DNA of 64,000 nt from Kordia algicida OT-1 (lineage in GTDB: Bacteria; Bacteroidota; Bacteroidia; Flavobacteriales; Flavobacteriaceae), in NCBI RefSeq assembly GCF_000154725.1, contig NZ_DS544873.1:739569-803568 (forward strand), given 5' to 3'. This document shows, piece after piece, positions 18,241 through 27,101 of the stretch. Below the pieces are notes generated by a model. The model saw nothing but the letters and a program-made list of their open reading frames with translations. It had not been told where the DNA came from and made no database searches. Made by a program: the position numbers and the translations under genes. Position 1 is the first letter of the stretch, and every line of letters begins with the position of its first letter.

Positions 18241-19080
18241 TTATTTAATTTTTTCCACAATCGTAATTGCGGCTAGCAAATCCTTATAATCCATAGATTT
18301 CAATTCTTCATCCGCATAAAAAGCAGTCAGGCGATCTTCGGTATGGCGATACAATTTCCAACGATTTTTATGATACTCTAGCGCAGTTAAATTCTCAATC
18401 CAATCACCAGAATTTAAGTAAATACAAGAACCTTTTTTATTAGATTTCTTTTCCATTTGTGGCTGATGAATATGTCCGCAAATTACATACTTATAGCCAT
18501 TGTCAATTGCTAAATCGGCAGCAACATCTTCAAAATCATTAATATACTTCACCGCTTTTTTGACACTATTTTTAATCTTTTTAGACAACGAATACTTTTC
18601 ATGTCCCATTTTTATCAAAAACCAATTGATAAAACGATTTAGTCGAATTAACAAGTCATATCCGTAACTTCCAAGTTTTGCAATCCATTTTGCATTTTGA
18701 ATAGACGCATCAAATACATCGCCGTGAAAAAACCATGCTTTCCCGCCATTCAATTCCAACACTAACTTATCAACCAACGAAAAATTACCAAGTGTTGTAT
18801 CTGAAAAACGGCGCAACGATTCATCGTGATTTCCTGTAATATAAATTACTTCCACACCTTTTGCTGAAAAGTCAATTAGCTTCTTAATAATCTGTAAATG
18901 TGCTTTTGGAAAATAACGTTTGCGGAATTGCCAAATATCAATAATATCGCCGTTTAAGATAATTTTCTTCGGATCAATACTATTCAAGTAGGAAAGTAGC
19001 TCATTGGCGTGACAACCGTATGTTCCTAAATGAACATCAGAGATAACCACAAGATCTATTTTTCGTTTTTTCATAAGCAC
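18241..19080 (-). CDS. calcineurin-like metallophosphoesterase, UDP-2,3-diacylglucosamine hydrolase-like
   Basis: The 279-residue protein has all metal-binding blocks of the calcineurin-like family in order: SDVHLGTYG (14-22), NGDIIDIW, GNHDESLRR, HGDVFDA and CGHIHQP. The pattern and length resemble LpxH-type UDP-2,3-diacylglucosamine diphosphatases, which hydrolyse the pyrophosphate of the lipid A precursor at the inner membrane. A basic helical insert (WFLIKMGHEKYSLSKKIK) could act as the lipid-access cap. The start may be the third residue Met (19074). Divergent from aroC. The exact substrate is not proven by sequence. Confidence 0.85.
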   Translation of the reverse strand: MLMKKRKIDLVVISDVHLGTYGCHANELLSYLNSIDPKKIILNGDIIDIWQFRKRYFPKAHLQIIKKLIDFSAKGVEVIYITGNHDESLRRFSDTTLGNFSLVDKLVLELNGGKAWFFHGDVFDASIQNAKWIAKLGSYGYDLLIRLNRFINWFLIKMGHEKYSLSKKIKNSVKKAVKYINDFEDVAADLAIDNGYKYVICGHIHQPQMEKKSNKKGSCIYLNSGDWIENLTALEYHKNRWKLYRHTEDRLTAFYADEELKSMDYKDLLAAITIVEKIK

Positions 19081-19238
19081 ATTTTACTCACCTACAAATA
19101 AAGATCAAACATCAAAAAAGTATGAAAAACTACTGTTAAGCTTAGATCCTTGAATGTTAATAATTTATCAAGCAAAACCGCTAAATGTTAAGTTAATTTT
19201 AAGCATTTGTTGGGTTTTTAAATCTGTTAGTTTAAATT

Positions 19239-19246
19239 TACATTTG
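19239..19246 (+). promoter_or_regulatory. -7 promoter element of aroC (TACATTTG)
   Basis: TACATTTG matches the Bacteroidota -7 consensus TAnnTTTG and lies 13 bases before the start codon, which would give a very short leader. No TTTG at the normal -33 distance is seen. Confidence 0.45.
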
Positions 19247-19259
19247 TTAAAAAAATACT

Positions 19260-20324
19260 ATGGCAGGAAATACTTTTGGATCTTTATTCAAATTGACCAC
19301 TTTTGGAGAATCACATGGGGCAGCAATTGGCGGAGTTATAGATGGTTGTCCTGCGGGACTAGAACTTGATTTACATATGATTCAAAAAGAAATGAATCGT
19401 AGAAAACCAGGTCAGTCAGCGATTGTAACGCAACGTAAAGAGCCAGATTCGGTCGTATTCTATTCGGGAATCTTTGAAGGAAAAACAACGGGTGTTCCAA
19501 TCGGTTTTGCCATTCACAATACCAATCAAAAATCACACGATTATTCACACATAAAAGAAACCTATCGTCCATCACATGCCGATTACGTATACGATCAAAA
19601 ATACGGACATCGTGATTATCGCGGTGGCGGAAGAAGCTCAGCACGAGAAACTGCCTGTAGAGTAGTGGCTGGAGCAATTGCCAAGCAGTTACTTGCTGAC
19701 ATTAAAATTAATGCTTTTGTGTCTTCTGTGGGAGAAATTACACTGGATAAAAACTATCAGGAACTCGATTTTTCTCTAACAGAAAGCAATCCTGTGCGTT
19801 GTCCAGATCCGGCGAAAGCAGCAGCAATGGAAGAAAAAATACGGCAAATTCGTAAAGAAGGCGATACCATTGGCGGAACCATCATGTGTGTCATTCAAAA
19901 TGTACCTGTTGGTTTGGGCGAACCTGTATTTGACAAACTCCATGCAGAACTCGGAAAAGCCATGTTGTCCATCAATGCAGTAAAAGGTTTTGAATATGGA
20001 AGCGGTTTTGAAGGTGCAAAAATGAAAGGAAGCGAACATAATGACATCTTTAATGCTGATGGAACAACAAAAACGAATCTTTCAGGTGGAATTCAAGGTG
20101 GCATCAGTAACGGAATGGACATTTATTTCAATGTAGCGTTCAAACCTGTGGCAACCATTATGCAAAAGCAAGATACCATCAACAAAGACGGAAACATTGT
20201 AGAAATGCAAGGAAAAGGACGCCACGATCCGTGTGTAGTGCCGAGAGCTGTTCCTATTGTAGAAGCAATGGCAGCGTTGGTATTAGCAGATTATTACTTA
20301 CTCAACAGAACAATTCAAAAATAA
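19260..20324 (+). CDS. aroC: chorismate synthase
   Basis: The 354-residue enzyme converts 5-enolpyruvylshikimate 3-phosphate to chorismate, the last step of the shikimate pathway, with reduced FMN. Conserved segments are [18 protein letters not shown] (15-32), the FMN/phosphate region RPGQ-like [28 protein letters not shown] (about 118-132) and the C-terminal [18 protein letters not shown]. Length is typical for the family. It is the first gene of a plus-strand group and is followed 31 bases later by the symporter gene. Confidence 0.98.
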   Translation: MAGNTFGSLFKLTTFGESHGAAIGGVIDGCPAGLELDLHMIQKEMNRRKPGQSAIVTQRKEPDSVVFYSGIFEGKTTGVPIGFAIHNTNQKSHDYSHIKETYRPSHADYVYDQKYGHRDYRGGGRSSARETACRVVAGAIAKQLLADIKINAFVSSVGEITLDKNYQELDFSLTESNPVRCPDPAKAAAMEEKIRQIRKEGDTIGGTIMCVIQNVPVGLGEPVFDKLHAELGKAMLSINAVKGFEYGSGFEGAKMKGSEHNDIFNADGTTKTNLSGGIQGGISNGMDIYFNVAFKPVATIMQKQDTINKDGNIVEMQGKGRHDPCVVPRAVPIVEAMAALVLADYYLLNRTIQK

Positions 20325-20355
20325 AAAATAGATAGTATCACTAAAAAAGAACTAC

Positions 20356-21804
20356 ATGAAAAAAATGGCATTACATTGGAAAATTTTGATAGGAATGGTG
20401 TTGGGAATCTTATTCTCTTTCATCCTACTATCAACTTCTTGGGGAAGTGAAACCGTCGTACTCAAAGAAATTCCTGCCTCACAAGAAATTGTTCAGGAAA
20501 TTGTAAATGGCGAAGTCGTTTCCTCAGTCAAACAAGTAGATGCCAAAATTGTAAAAACTACACGCGCAGAATATTTCATCAGTCGTTGGATAAAACCTTT
20601 CGGAACTATTTTTATCAATCTGTTAAAACTCATTGCAGTTCCGTTAATTCTAGCATCCTTAATAAAAGGTGTTTCTGACTTAAAAGACATCGCAAAAATC
20701 AAAAAAATGGGATTGCGTACTATTTCAATCTATGTAGTAACGACACTTGTCGCGATTATCATCGGATTGGGAATTGTAAACGTAATAAAACCTGGCGCTG
20801 GAATGCCACAAGAAACCATTGAAAAAATAAAAGAAAAATATGCAACTTCTGATGGTGTAAGCGATAAACTAAATAAAGCAGCTGCACAAAAAGATGCAGG
20901 ACCATTACAAGCATTGGTCGATATTTTTCCAAAAAACATCTTTCAATCATTAGGTGATGCAAAAATGCTTCAAATCATATTCTTTGCATTATTTGTCGGA
21001 ATCTGTCTATTATTAATTCCTGAAAAACAAGCAAAACCCATGATTGATATTTTCGATTCCCTAAACGAAGTCGTCATGAAAATGGTAGACCTAATCATGC
21101 TATTTGCGCCATATGCAGTATTTGCACTACTCGCGAATGTAATTGTTGCCTTTGACGATCCAGAAATCCTTATGAAGCTACTCTCTTACGGATTATGTGT
21201 CGTAGCAGGATTAATATTAATGATTGTATTCTACCTAACATTGGTGAGTGTGTACGCAAAAAAATCACCATTCTGGTTCCTAAAACAAATAAGTCCTGCA
21301 CAATTGCTAGCATTCTCTACAAGTTCAAGTGCAGCTACATTACCTGTTACAATGGAAAGAGTAGAAGAACATGTTGGTGTAGACAAAGAAGTTTCTGGTT
21401 TTGTATTGCCTGTTGGTGCTACGGTAAATATGGATGGAACCAGTCTGTATCAAGCCATTGCGGCAGTATTTATCATGCAAGTACTTACGCCAAATGCCAT
21501 CACGATTGAAGTACAATTAATCATCGTGTTCACAGCATTATTAGCTTCTATCGGAAGTGCGGCGGTGCCAAGTGCAGGAATGGTAATGTTGGTCATTGTA
21601 TTAGAATCTGTAGGATTTGATCCCGCGTTACTACCAATTGGATTGGCATTAATATTTGCAATCGACAGACCTTTGGATATGTGTAGAACAGTCGTAAATG
21701 TTACTGGAGACGCAACCGTTTCTATGTTGGTGGCAAAATCATTAGGAAAATTACACGATCCGAAACCTAAAAATTGGGACGATAATTATGAAGCTGTCAA
21801 ATAA
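20356..21804 (+). CDS. dicarboxylate/amino acid:cation symporter (DAACS family)
   Basis: The 482-residue integral membrane protein belongs to the glutamate/dicarboxylate symporter family (GltP/DctA/GltPh). Evidence: multiple hydrophobic helices, the Ser-rich hairpin AFSTSSSAATLPVT, the NMDGTSLYQ motif of TM7, a second hairpin IGSAAVPSAGMVMLVIV and the TM8 motif DRPLDMCRTVVNVTGDA, where the Asp and Arg contact the substrate carboxylates. The Arg in RPLDMCRTVVN and the final Asp point to an acidic amino acid or C4-dicarboxylate. A longer than usual extracytoplasmic insert (residues about 33-75) is present. It may be cotranscribed with aroC. Confidence 0.92.
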   Translation: MKKMALHWKILIGMVLGILFSFILLSTSWGSETVVLKEIPASQEIVQEIVNGEVVSSVKQVDAKIVKTTRAEYFISRWIKPFGTIFINLLKLIAVPLILASLIKGVSDLKDIAKIKKMGLRTISIYVVTTLVAIIIGLGIVNVIKPGAGMPQETIEKIKEKYATSDGVSDKLNKAAAQKDAGPLQALVDIFPKNIFQSLGDAKMLQIIFFALFVGICLLLIPEKQAKPMIDIFDSLNEVVMKMVDLIMLFAPYAVFALLANVIVAFDDPEILMKLLSYGLCVVAGLILMIVFYLTLVSVYAKKSPFWFLKQISPAQLLAFSTSSSAATLPVTMERVEEHVGVDKEVSGFVLPVGATVNMDGTSLYQAIAAVFIMQVLTPNAITIEVQLIIVFTALLASIGSAAVPSAGMVMLVIVLESVGFDPALLPIGLALIFAIDRPLDMCRTVVNVTGDATVSMLVAKSLGKLHDPKPKNWDDNYEAVK

Positions 21805-21869
21805 TATGGTAAAGTGTATATAATTCACTATATTTTGTGTGAAATAAAAACGAACCAAAAAAAACTCAC

Positions 21870-22901
21870 ATGAATATCTGTTTTTTAATGTATCCGTGGG
21901 AAGATATCGACCCAGAAAATGATACAAGCTTAGCTTTAATCAAAGAATGTGCTAAAAGAGGACATGGCGTTGCAATGTGCACACCTTCCAATTTAACCAT
22001 ACGCGATAGTGTTACCAATGCTTTTTGTACCGTAATTGGTAGAATGGAAAAAGTTCCTAGCTCCTTAAAATCATTTTATCTAAAAGCAACGTTGCGCGAA
22101 GAAATGCTTCCTTTGGCAGGTTTTGATGTCATATTCATGCGAGCAAATCCTCCATTAGATCCAATCATGCTAAATTTCCTCGATTCTGTAAAAGATGATG
22201 TGTTCATCGTGAATTCATTACAAGGAATGCGAGAAGCCAACAATAAATTATATACAGCCGCTTTTGGTGATGCACATAGCAATATCATTCCAAATACGCA
22301 TGTATCAAAAAATAAAGATTACTTAGTAGAACAAATCAAAGATTCGAAGTCAGACAAAATGATTCTGAAACCATTGAATGGTTTTGGTGGTTCTGGTGTG
22401 ATTTTAATTGAAAAATCAGCCATGAATAATATCAAATCGTTGTTAGACTTTTACATTACCAATAGCGATGGAACTTCCAACTATGTCATTTTACAAGATT
22501 ACATAGAAGGTGCCGATCAAGGTGATGTTCGTATTCTACTTCTCAACGGTGAGCCAATTGGCGCCATGCGTCGTGTGCCAGGTTCTGACGATCACAGATC
22601 GAACGTTAGTGCTGGCGGGAGCGTACAAAAACATTCACTGACCAAAGCAGAGAAAGCACTGTGTAAACAAATAGGTCCAAAATTAGTTAATGACGGATTA
22701 TACTTTGTGGGCATCGATGTAATTGGTGGAAAATTAGTTGAGGTAAACGTAATGTCGCCAGGTGGAATTACATACATCAATAAAGTATACAAAACCAGAC
22801 TTCAAGAAAAAGTAATCGATTTTGTAGAAAGCAAAGTCGTAGATAAATTACAAGCATTTGACAGACGCGTTCGACTACGCAAAACAGTTGATAATGCTTA
22901 A
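21870..22901 (+). CDS. gshB: glutathione synthetase-like ATP-grasp ligase
   Basis: The 343-residue protein has the ATP-grasp layout of prokaryotic glutathione synthetase: an N-terminal Rossmann-like part (MNICFLMYPWEDIDPENDTS), the MRANPP loop, the ATP-binding region KMILKPLNGFGGSGVILIE, and the metal/phosphate region GDVRILLLNGEPIGAMRR ... EVNVMSPGGI. Known function: ligation of glycine to gamma-glutamylcysteine. No gamma-glutamylcysteine ligase (gshA) lies in the window. Its stop codon overlaps the start of the sulfurtransferase gene by eight bases, pointing to a sulfur/thiol operon that continues to the amidohydrolase and QEGLA genes. Confidence 0.9.
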   Translation: MNICFLMYPWEDIDPENDTSLALIKECAKRGHGVAMCTPSNLTIRDSVTNAFCTVIGRMEKVPSSLKSFYLKATLREEMLPLAGFDVIFMRANPPLDPIMLNFLDSVKDDVFIVNSLQGMREANNKLYTAAFGDAHSNIIPNTHVSKNKDYLVEQIKDSKSDKMILKPLNGFGGSGVILIEKSAMNNIKSLLDFYITNSDGTSNYVILQDYIEGADQGDVRILLLNGEPIGAMRRVPGSDDHRSNVSAGGSVQKHSLTKAEKALCKQIGPKLVNDGLYFVGIDVIGGKLVEVNVMSPGGITYINKVYKTRLQEKVIDFVESKVVDKLQAFDRRVRLRKTVDNA

Positions 22902-24282
22902 AGAAAACGTACAATTAGTAAGTTATATCGTATCGACAAATTGGTTGCAGGAACATTTGAATGCAACCAATCTTGTCATTTTAAACGCAACCATTCCCAA
23001 AGTTGTAAATGGTGAAATTGCTGAAGAAACACAACAAGTTCCGAATGCGCGTTTTTTTGACATTAAAAAAGAATTCAGCCAGCCAGATAGTGCATATCCG
23101 AATACCATGTTGGACGAAGCTACTTTTACAGAAAAAGCGCAACAACTCGGCATTAATAAAGATAGTTTAATTGTTGTTTATGATGAATTAGGCATATATG
23201 CTTCGCCAAGAGTTTGGTACATGTTTAAAGCCATGGGATTTCACAGAATTGCGGTTCTTGATGGAGGATTTCCAGCTTGGAAAACTGCGGGATTTGCGAC
23301 AGAAACCAAAAAAAACTATAAAGGCGAACACGGAAACTTTCAAGCGGAAGCTGATTTGAAATTATTTCGAAATTATGGCGGAATGCTTCAAGAGTTGCTA
23401 GATGCCAAAAGTATTATTTTGGATGCACGCTCAGCAGCACGATTTACAGGCGAACAACCTGAACCGAGAGCAGGTTTGCGTAGCGGACAAATTCCGACGT
23501 CACAAAACCTTCCGTATACCGAAGTCTTGGAGAACAATCATTTCAAGTCAAAAGCAGCACTTAAAACCATTTTTGAATCATTCTATAAAGAAGATGCACC
23601 ATTTATATTTTCTTGCGGATCAGGAATTACCGCGTGTATTTTGGCATTAGCCGCCGAACATGCAGGTTTTGACGATTATGCAGTGTATGACGGATCGTGG
23701 ACAGAATGGGGAACTTTGTACAACCAGACTACTTTTGAAGATTTTCATCAAGCAAAAACTGAGGAAATAGAAGAAGATGATGATTTTGATGAAGAAGATG
23801 ACGAACATACTAGAAGATTTATAAAAGCATCAAAAGAATTTAGTGCTATTAATGAACGTATAGCAACTCACAAAGGGACAAATACGCAGCTATTTCTAAA
23901 ATCAATTTTCTTGGGGATTATTTCAGTTGCAATTTTTAGTATTGGAATTTACATGCAATCCGTACAATTGCTAAGTGCTTCTGTTATGACAATCATTATT
24001 ATTGGCGGAACCATTGCAGCAATATTCGCATTAAAACCGATGTTGAAATATGTTCAAGAATTAAGTAGTTTGCATAAAAGCTTGCGGAGTACGAAGCTAG
24101 AACTTAAAAATTTAGGTTGGAAACTTTCCGTACGAAAAATGTCAAAAGAAGTCGATCAGCATGGAAATATAAAATTTACAGCAACTGAAGTCGTATATTG
24201 CCCAGAAGATAGCGATGAAAAAAAGAAAATGTTAGCTCGAGAAAAGAAGAAAAAGAAGAAGAAAAAGGCTTGCGACGATTAA
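22894..24282 (+). CDS. 3-mercaptopyruvate/thiosulfate sulfurtransferase fused to a C-terminal membrane domain
   Basis: The start is placed at ATG 22894, overlapping the gshB stop; the longer reading frame begins with a TTG inside gshB. Residues 1-280 are a tandem rhodanese: inactive N-domain with VVYDELGIYASPRVWYMFKAMG and catalytic domain with the Cys241 loop CGSGITA, the form typical of mercaptopyruvate rather than thiosulfate enzymes. After it come an acidic linker (EEDDDFDEEDDE), a charged helix, two hydrophobic segments (about 336-355 and 358-380), a soluble tail and a Lys-rich end (KKKKKKKKACDD). Sulfurtransferases of this family are normally soluble and about 280 residues. The membrane extension resembles the next gene in layout. 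Confidence 0.85.
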   Translation: MLKENVQLVSYIVSTNWLQEHLNATNLVILNATIPKVVNGEIAEETQQVPNARFFDIKKEFSQPDSAYPNTMLDEATFTEKAQQLGINKDSLIVVYDELGIYASPRVWYMFKAMGFHRIAVLDGGFPAWKTAGFATETKKNYKGEHGNFQAEADLKLFRNYGGMLQELLDAKSIILDARSAARFTGEQPEPRAGLRSGQIPTSQNLPYTEVLENNHFKSKAALKTIFESFYKEDAPFIFSCGSGITACILALAAEHAGFDDYAVYDGSWTEWGTLYNQTTFEDFHQAKTEEIEEDDDFDEEDDEHTRRFIKASKEFSAINERIATHKGTNTQLFLKSIFLGIISVAIFSIGIYMQSVQLLSASVMTIIIIGGTIAAIFALKPMLKYVQELSSLHKSLRSTKLELKNLGWKLSVRKMSKEVDQHGNIKFTATEVVYCPEDSDEKKKMLAREKKKKKKKKACDD

Positions 24283-24353
24283 ATTATGAATTTGCAGCAC
24301 CATTCTTTCTTCAACAGTATTTTTTCAACCTTTCTGGAATACTTTAATTATGT

Positions 24354-24794
24354 ATGATGGAGAACAAAAATCAAATACAAGAAACAACTGAGCAACTTCT
24401 AGAAACACATGTAACTTTAGAAAAATTAAAATTACTCCGAAAAGATTTGGTAAAAGAAGCATTTACATTTGTGGGAATCGCACTTTTGGTCATTATTATT
24501 GGTTGGATTGCTCGCGCGATGCAATGGACCGAATTTCCTATTTTACCAGGAGCAATCACACTTTGCGCCATATTACTAGCTTTAGGCTTGCGGCCTTTAC
24601 AGAATTATAAGGAGAATGTTGCTTCTGCAAAAACGAAACAATTGGGACTAGAAGCTTCTCTTAAAGAAGCACACATAACTTACGAAATAGATGTACATGT
24701 TACCAAAAACTTTAAAGGAGAATTTGATGTACAAAAAAGTATCAAATTAGTAACAAGTAAAGCGCAATTGACAAAAAATAAAAACATTCTATAA
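24354..24794 (+). CDS. hypothetical small membrane protein, 146 aa
   Basis: No family is recognised. A coiled-coil-like N-terminal helix (TTEQLLETHVTLEKLKLLRKD) precedes two hydrophobic segments (EAFTFVGIALLVIIIGWIA; FPILPGAITLCAILLALGL) and a soluble C-terminal domain with YEIDVHVTKNFKGEFDVQKS. The order helix, two membrane segments, basic helix, small beta domain is the same as in the C-terminal extension of the sulfurtransferase just upstream, so the two may be distant relatives. The start is one of two adjacent ATGs (24354 or 24357). Confidence 0.75.
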   Translation: MMENKNQIQETTEQLLETHVTLEKLKLLRKDLVKEAFTFVGIALLVIIIGWIARAMQWTEFPILPGAITLCAILLALGLRPLQNYKENVASAKTKQLGLEASLKEAHITYEIDVHVTKNFKGEFDVQKSIKLVTSKAQLTKNKNIL

Positions 24795-25032
24795 CAACCA
24801 TATTATTTATTTTTCTTAAAAATTCCTTATTAAAGGAAAAATAACATGTCACAAAATCTTTCAAAATTTATAGGCCTACCACAACAAATCAATAAAAAAT
24901 ACAGAATCATCACAATTGCTGTATTGTTAAAGAGTTTATTATTAATTTTATAAGCGTTTAATTTGTATGATTTCAGATACTTTTAAAGTTTCGCAGATCA
25001 ATACAAAAAATACACTAACCAAAGTGAGATAC

Positions 25033-25860
25033 ATGGAAAAACTAACCATTGAAGAAATAGTAGATAAAATTCAGCAAGAAGAAATATTTTCGGCTGTTGC
25101 GGATGATTATTCGTTTACGATAAAAATTGACAACTACGTTCCGTATGCTTGTGGCGCTGTGCATGACGGACATCAATTTCGACGAGAACTCTGGGGAAAT
25201 TGTATGCATACAGAATACGATCGTTGGTTTGAAGAAGATCCAGCGACGAAAGAAATGGTGCAAACGCATCCTATTGTCATTGCAGGAATGGATTCGCGTT
25301 TTGAATACGATTTAAATCGAGCGCCCGAAAGTGCTATTTACGTAGATGCTTGGGGAAAACAACTTTGGCGAAATCCGCTTCCAGAAACCATGAAGGAAAC
25401 GAGTTTGAAAAAACATGCTAATTTTTATAAAGTGGTACATGCGTTGATTGCAAAACTCGAGGAAAAATTTGGCGTTTGTGTCGTATATGATATGCATTCA
25501 TATAATTGGAAACGTTGGGAACGCGAAGTGCCAACCTTCAATCTGGGAACGGGGAATGTTGATAATGAGCGTTTTGGTGAAATGATAGAATCGTGGCGAA
25601 AAATGCTATCGGAAATAAAATTGCCCAACGGAATTGCTTCTACTTCAAAAATAAACGACACTTTTCAAGGAAACGGATATTTCTTAAAATACATTACACA
25701 GCATTTTAGCAATACTTTAGTTTTGGCAACCGAAGTAAAAAAGATATATTGCGACGAAATTAATCAAATCATGTTTCCGGAAGTAGTTGCAGCTGTAGAA
25801 GAAGCCTTAAAAACGCTTGTTCCACAACACGCTGACGACTTCTGTAAAAAACATCGCTAA
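25033..25860 (+). CDS. N-formylglutamate amidohydrolase-like zinc hydrolase
   Basis: The ATG at 25033 is preferred because conserved sequence starts there; an upstream in-frame ATG exists at 24967. The roughly 275-residue protein matches the FGase family: NYVPYACGAVHDGHQFRREL, GMDSRFEYDLNRAPE, the metal-binding VVYDMHSYN and EVKKIYCDE. Family members hydrolyse N-formylglutamate or related amides with zinc. In Bacteroidota this gene is typically next to gshB and a QEGLA-motif gene, as here, so its true substrate may be a thiol or peptide conjugate; that is inference. It is 16 bases ahead of the QEGLA gene. Confidence 0.88.
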   Translation: MEKLTIEEIVDKIQQEEIFSAVADDYSFTIKIDNYVPYACGAVHDGHQFRRELWGNCMHTEYDRWFEEDPATKEMVQTHPIVIAGMDSRFEYDLNRAPESAIYVDAWGKQLWRNPLPETMKETSLKKHANFYKVVHALIAKLEEKFGVCVVYDMHSYNWKRWEREVPTFNLGTGNVDNERFGEMIESWRKMLSEIKLPNGIASTSKINDTFQGNGYFLKYITQHFSNTLVLATEVKKIYCDEINQIMFPEVVAAVEEALKTLVPQHADDFCKKHR

Positions 25861-25876
25861 GAAAAGAGTACTGAGA

Positions 25877-27034
25877 ATGAGTGAAATGAAGGTAGCAAGT
25901 AAAATGCTTTTTGAAATTGATAATAATATCAATGATATTGTTAAGAAGATTGAACTCTTAAGTTATGTCAATCCTATAAATGTTGAAGAAGAAAAAGAAA
26001 AGTTTTTCAAGTCAAAATACTTAACGGATCCACAATTTAAATATCCTGAAATTGATTTTGATCGTTTTCAATTACACAGGCAACTCATTTCACAACCTAT
26101 TGAACATATTGAAGATGAAAACATACGCGAATTGTATGAAGACATCATTTATGCATACTCAGGTTTGGTACAATGCATTCAGACTATTGGAACCAAACGT
26201 AAATTTTACTATAACAGTTTACGTTCTTTCGGAACGCCAACAGAACAAGATGTAGAAAATGCAAAATTTATTCTACACTTCGAAGAAGAAGATGCAAACG
26301 AGGAACAATTTCAACCAAAATATTCTCCCAAAGAAACAGAAGCAATTTTCAGGGAATATTCAAAACAATACGATTTTTCATATCATATCAAATTCTCAAA
26401 AGATATGAGCGCGATTGCCATGGTGTTGAATAATATAAAAACCTTAGTCATCAATGAAAAACATACATTTTCAGACAATGAACTTGCCGTATTGACCAAT
26501 CACGAAATTGGCGTACACATGGTCACAACGATGAACGGATTGTTGCAACCGCTTAAAATATTCTCCAACGGCTTTCCTAATTATGAAGAAACGCAAGAAG
26601 GTTTGGCAGTTTTCTCAGAATACATGAGTAACAATTTAACTGTAAAACGTTTAAAAGAATTGGCATATCGTGTGATTGCTGTCGACAGTTTGGCAAAAGG
26701 ATATTCGTTTTCTACAACCTTTCGAAAATTTGTAAATACATACGATTTAGATCGCGATACGGCATTTAATATTTCGGTACGCGCACATCGTGGCGGCGGA
26801 TTTACCAAAGATTACTTATACCTTTCAGGATTAAAAAAAATATACAATTACTACAAATCTGGAAAAGATATGAAGCCGCTTCTTCGCGGAAAAATTGCGT
26901 TAGATTATTTAGAAAATATCGAATCTTTAGCAGACAATAACTATGTTGTAGCGCCAAAACACTTGACAGATTCGTACGTAGAAAACAAAAATACCAACAA
27001 AACTGTTGATTTCATTCTGGAGAATTTAAAATAA
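25877..27034 (+). CDS. QEGLA-motif (DUF1704/MATCAP-like) putative metallocarboxypeptidase
   Basis: The start ATG 25877 (MSEMKVASK) is the first after the upstream stop; a longer frame would begin at a TTG inside the previous gene. The 385-residue protein contains the family's metal site NHEIGVHM (HExxxH) followed about 30 residues later by QEGLAVFSEYM, the motif that gave the name 'flavohemoglobin expression-modulating QEGLA motif protein'. Eukaryotic relatives (MATCAP) are tubulin tyrosine carboxypeptidases, so the bacterial protein is probably a metallopeptidase. An AHRGGGFTKDYLYL segment is also conserved. It closes the gshB-sulfurtransferase-amidohydrolase cluster. Confidence 0.88.
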   Translation: MSEMKVASKMLFEIDNNINDIVKKIELLSYVNPINVEEEKEKFFKSKYLTDPQFKYPEIDFDRFQLHRQLISQPIEHIEDENIRELYEDIIYAYSGLVQCIQTIGTKRKFYYNSLRSFGTPTEQDVENAKFILHFEEEDANEEQFQPKYSPKETEAIFREYSKQYDFSYHIKFSKDMSAIAMVLNNIKTLVINEKHTFSDNELAVLTNHEIGVHMVTTMNGLLQPLKIFSNGFPNYEETQEGLAVFSEYMSNNLTVKRLKELAYRVIAVDSLAKGYSFSTTFRKFVNTYDLDRDTAFNISVRAHRGGGFTKDYLYLSGLKKIYNYYKSGKDMKPLLRGKIALDYLENIESLADNNYVVAPKHLTDSYVENKNTNKTVDFILENLK

Positions 27035-27101
27035 TATTAGAAAATTTAGCTGTATCAATAGGTAAAGAATGTTTATATTGTTCTATATATAAAATGACTT
27101 T

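Noticed and set aside
22858-22893. 12-codon N-terminal extension of the sulfurtransferase
   Set aside because: It would start with TTG inside gshB; the ATG at 22894 overlaps the gshB stop in the usual coupled way and begins just ahead of conserved sequence.
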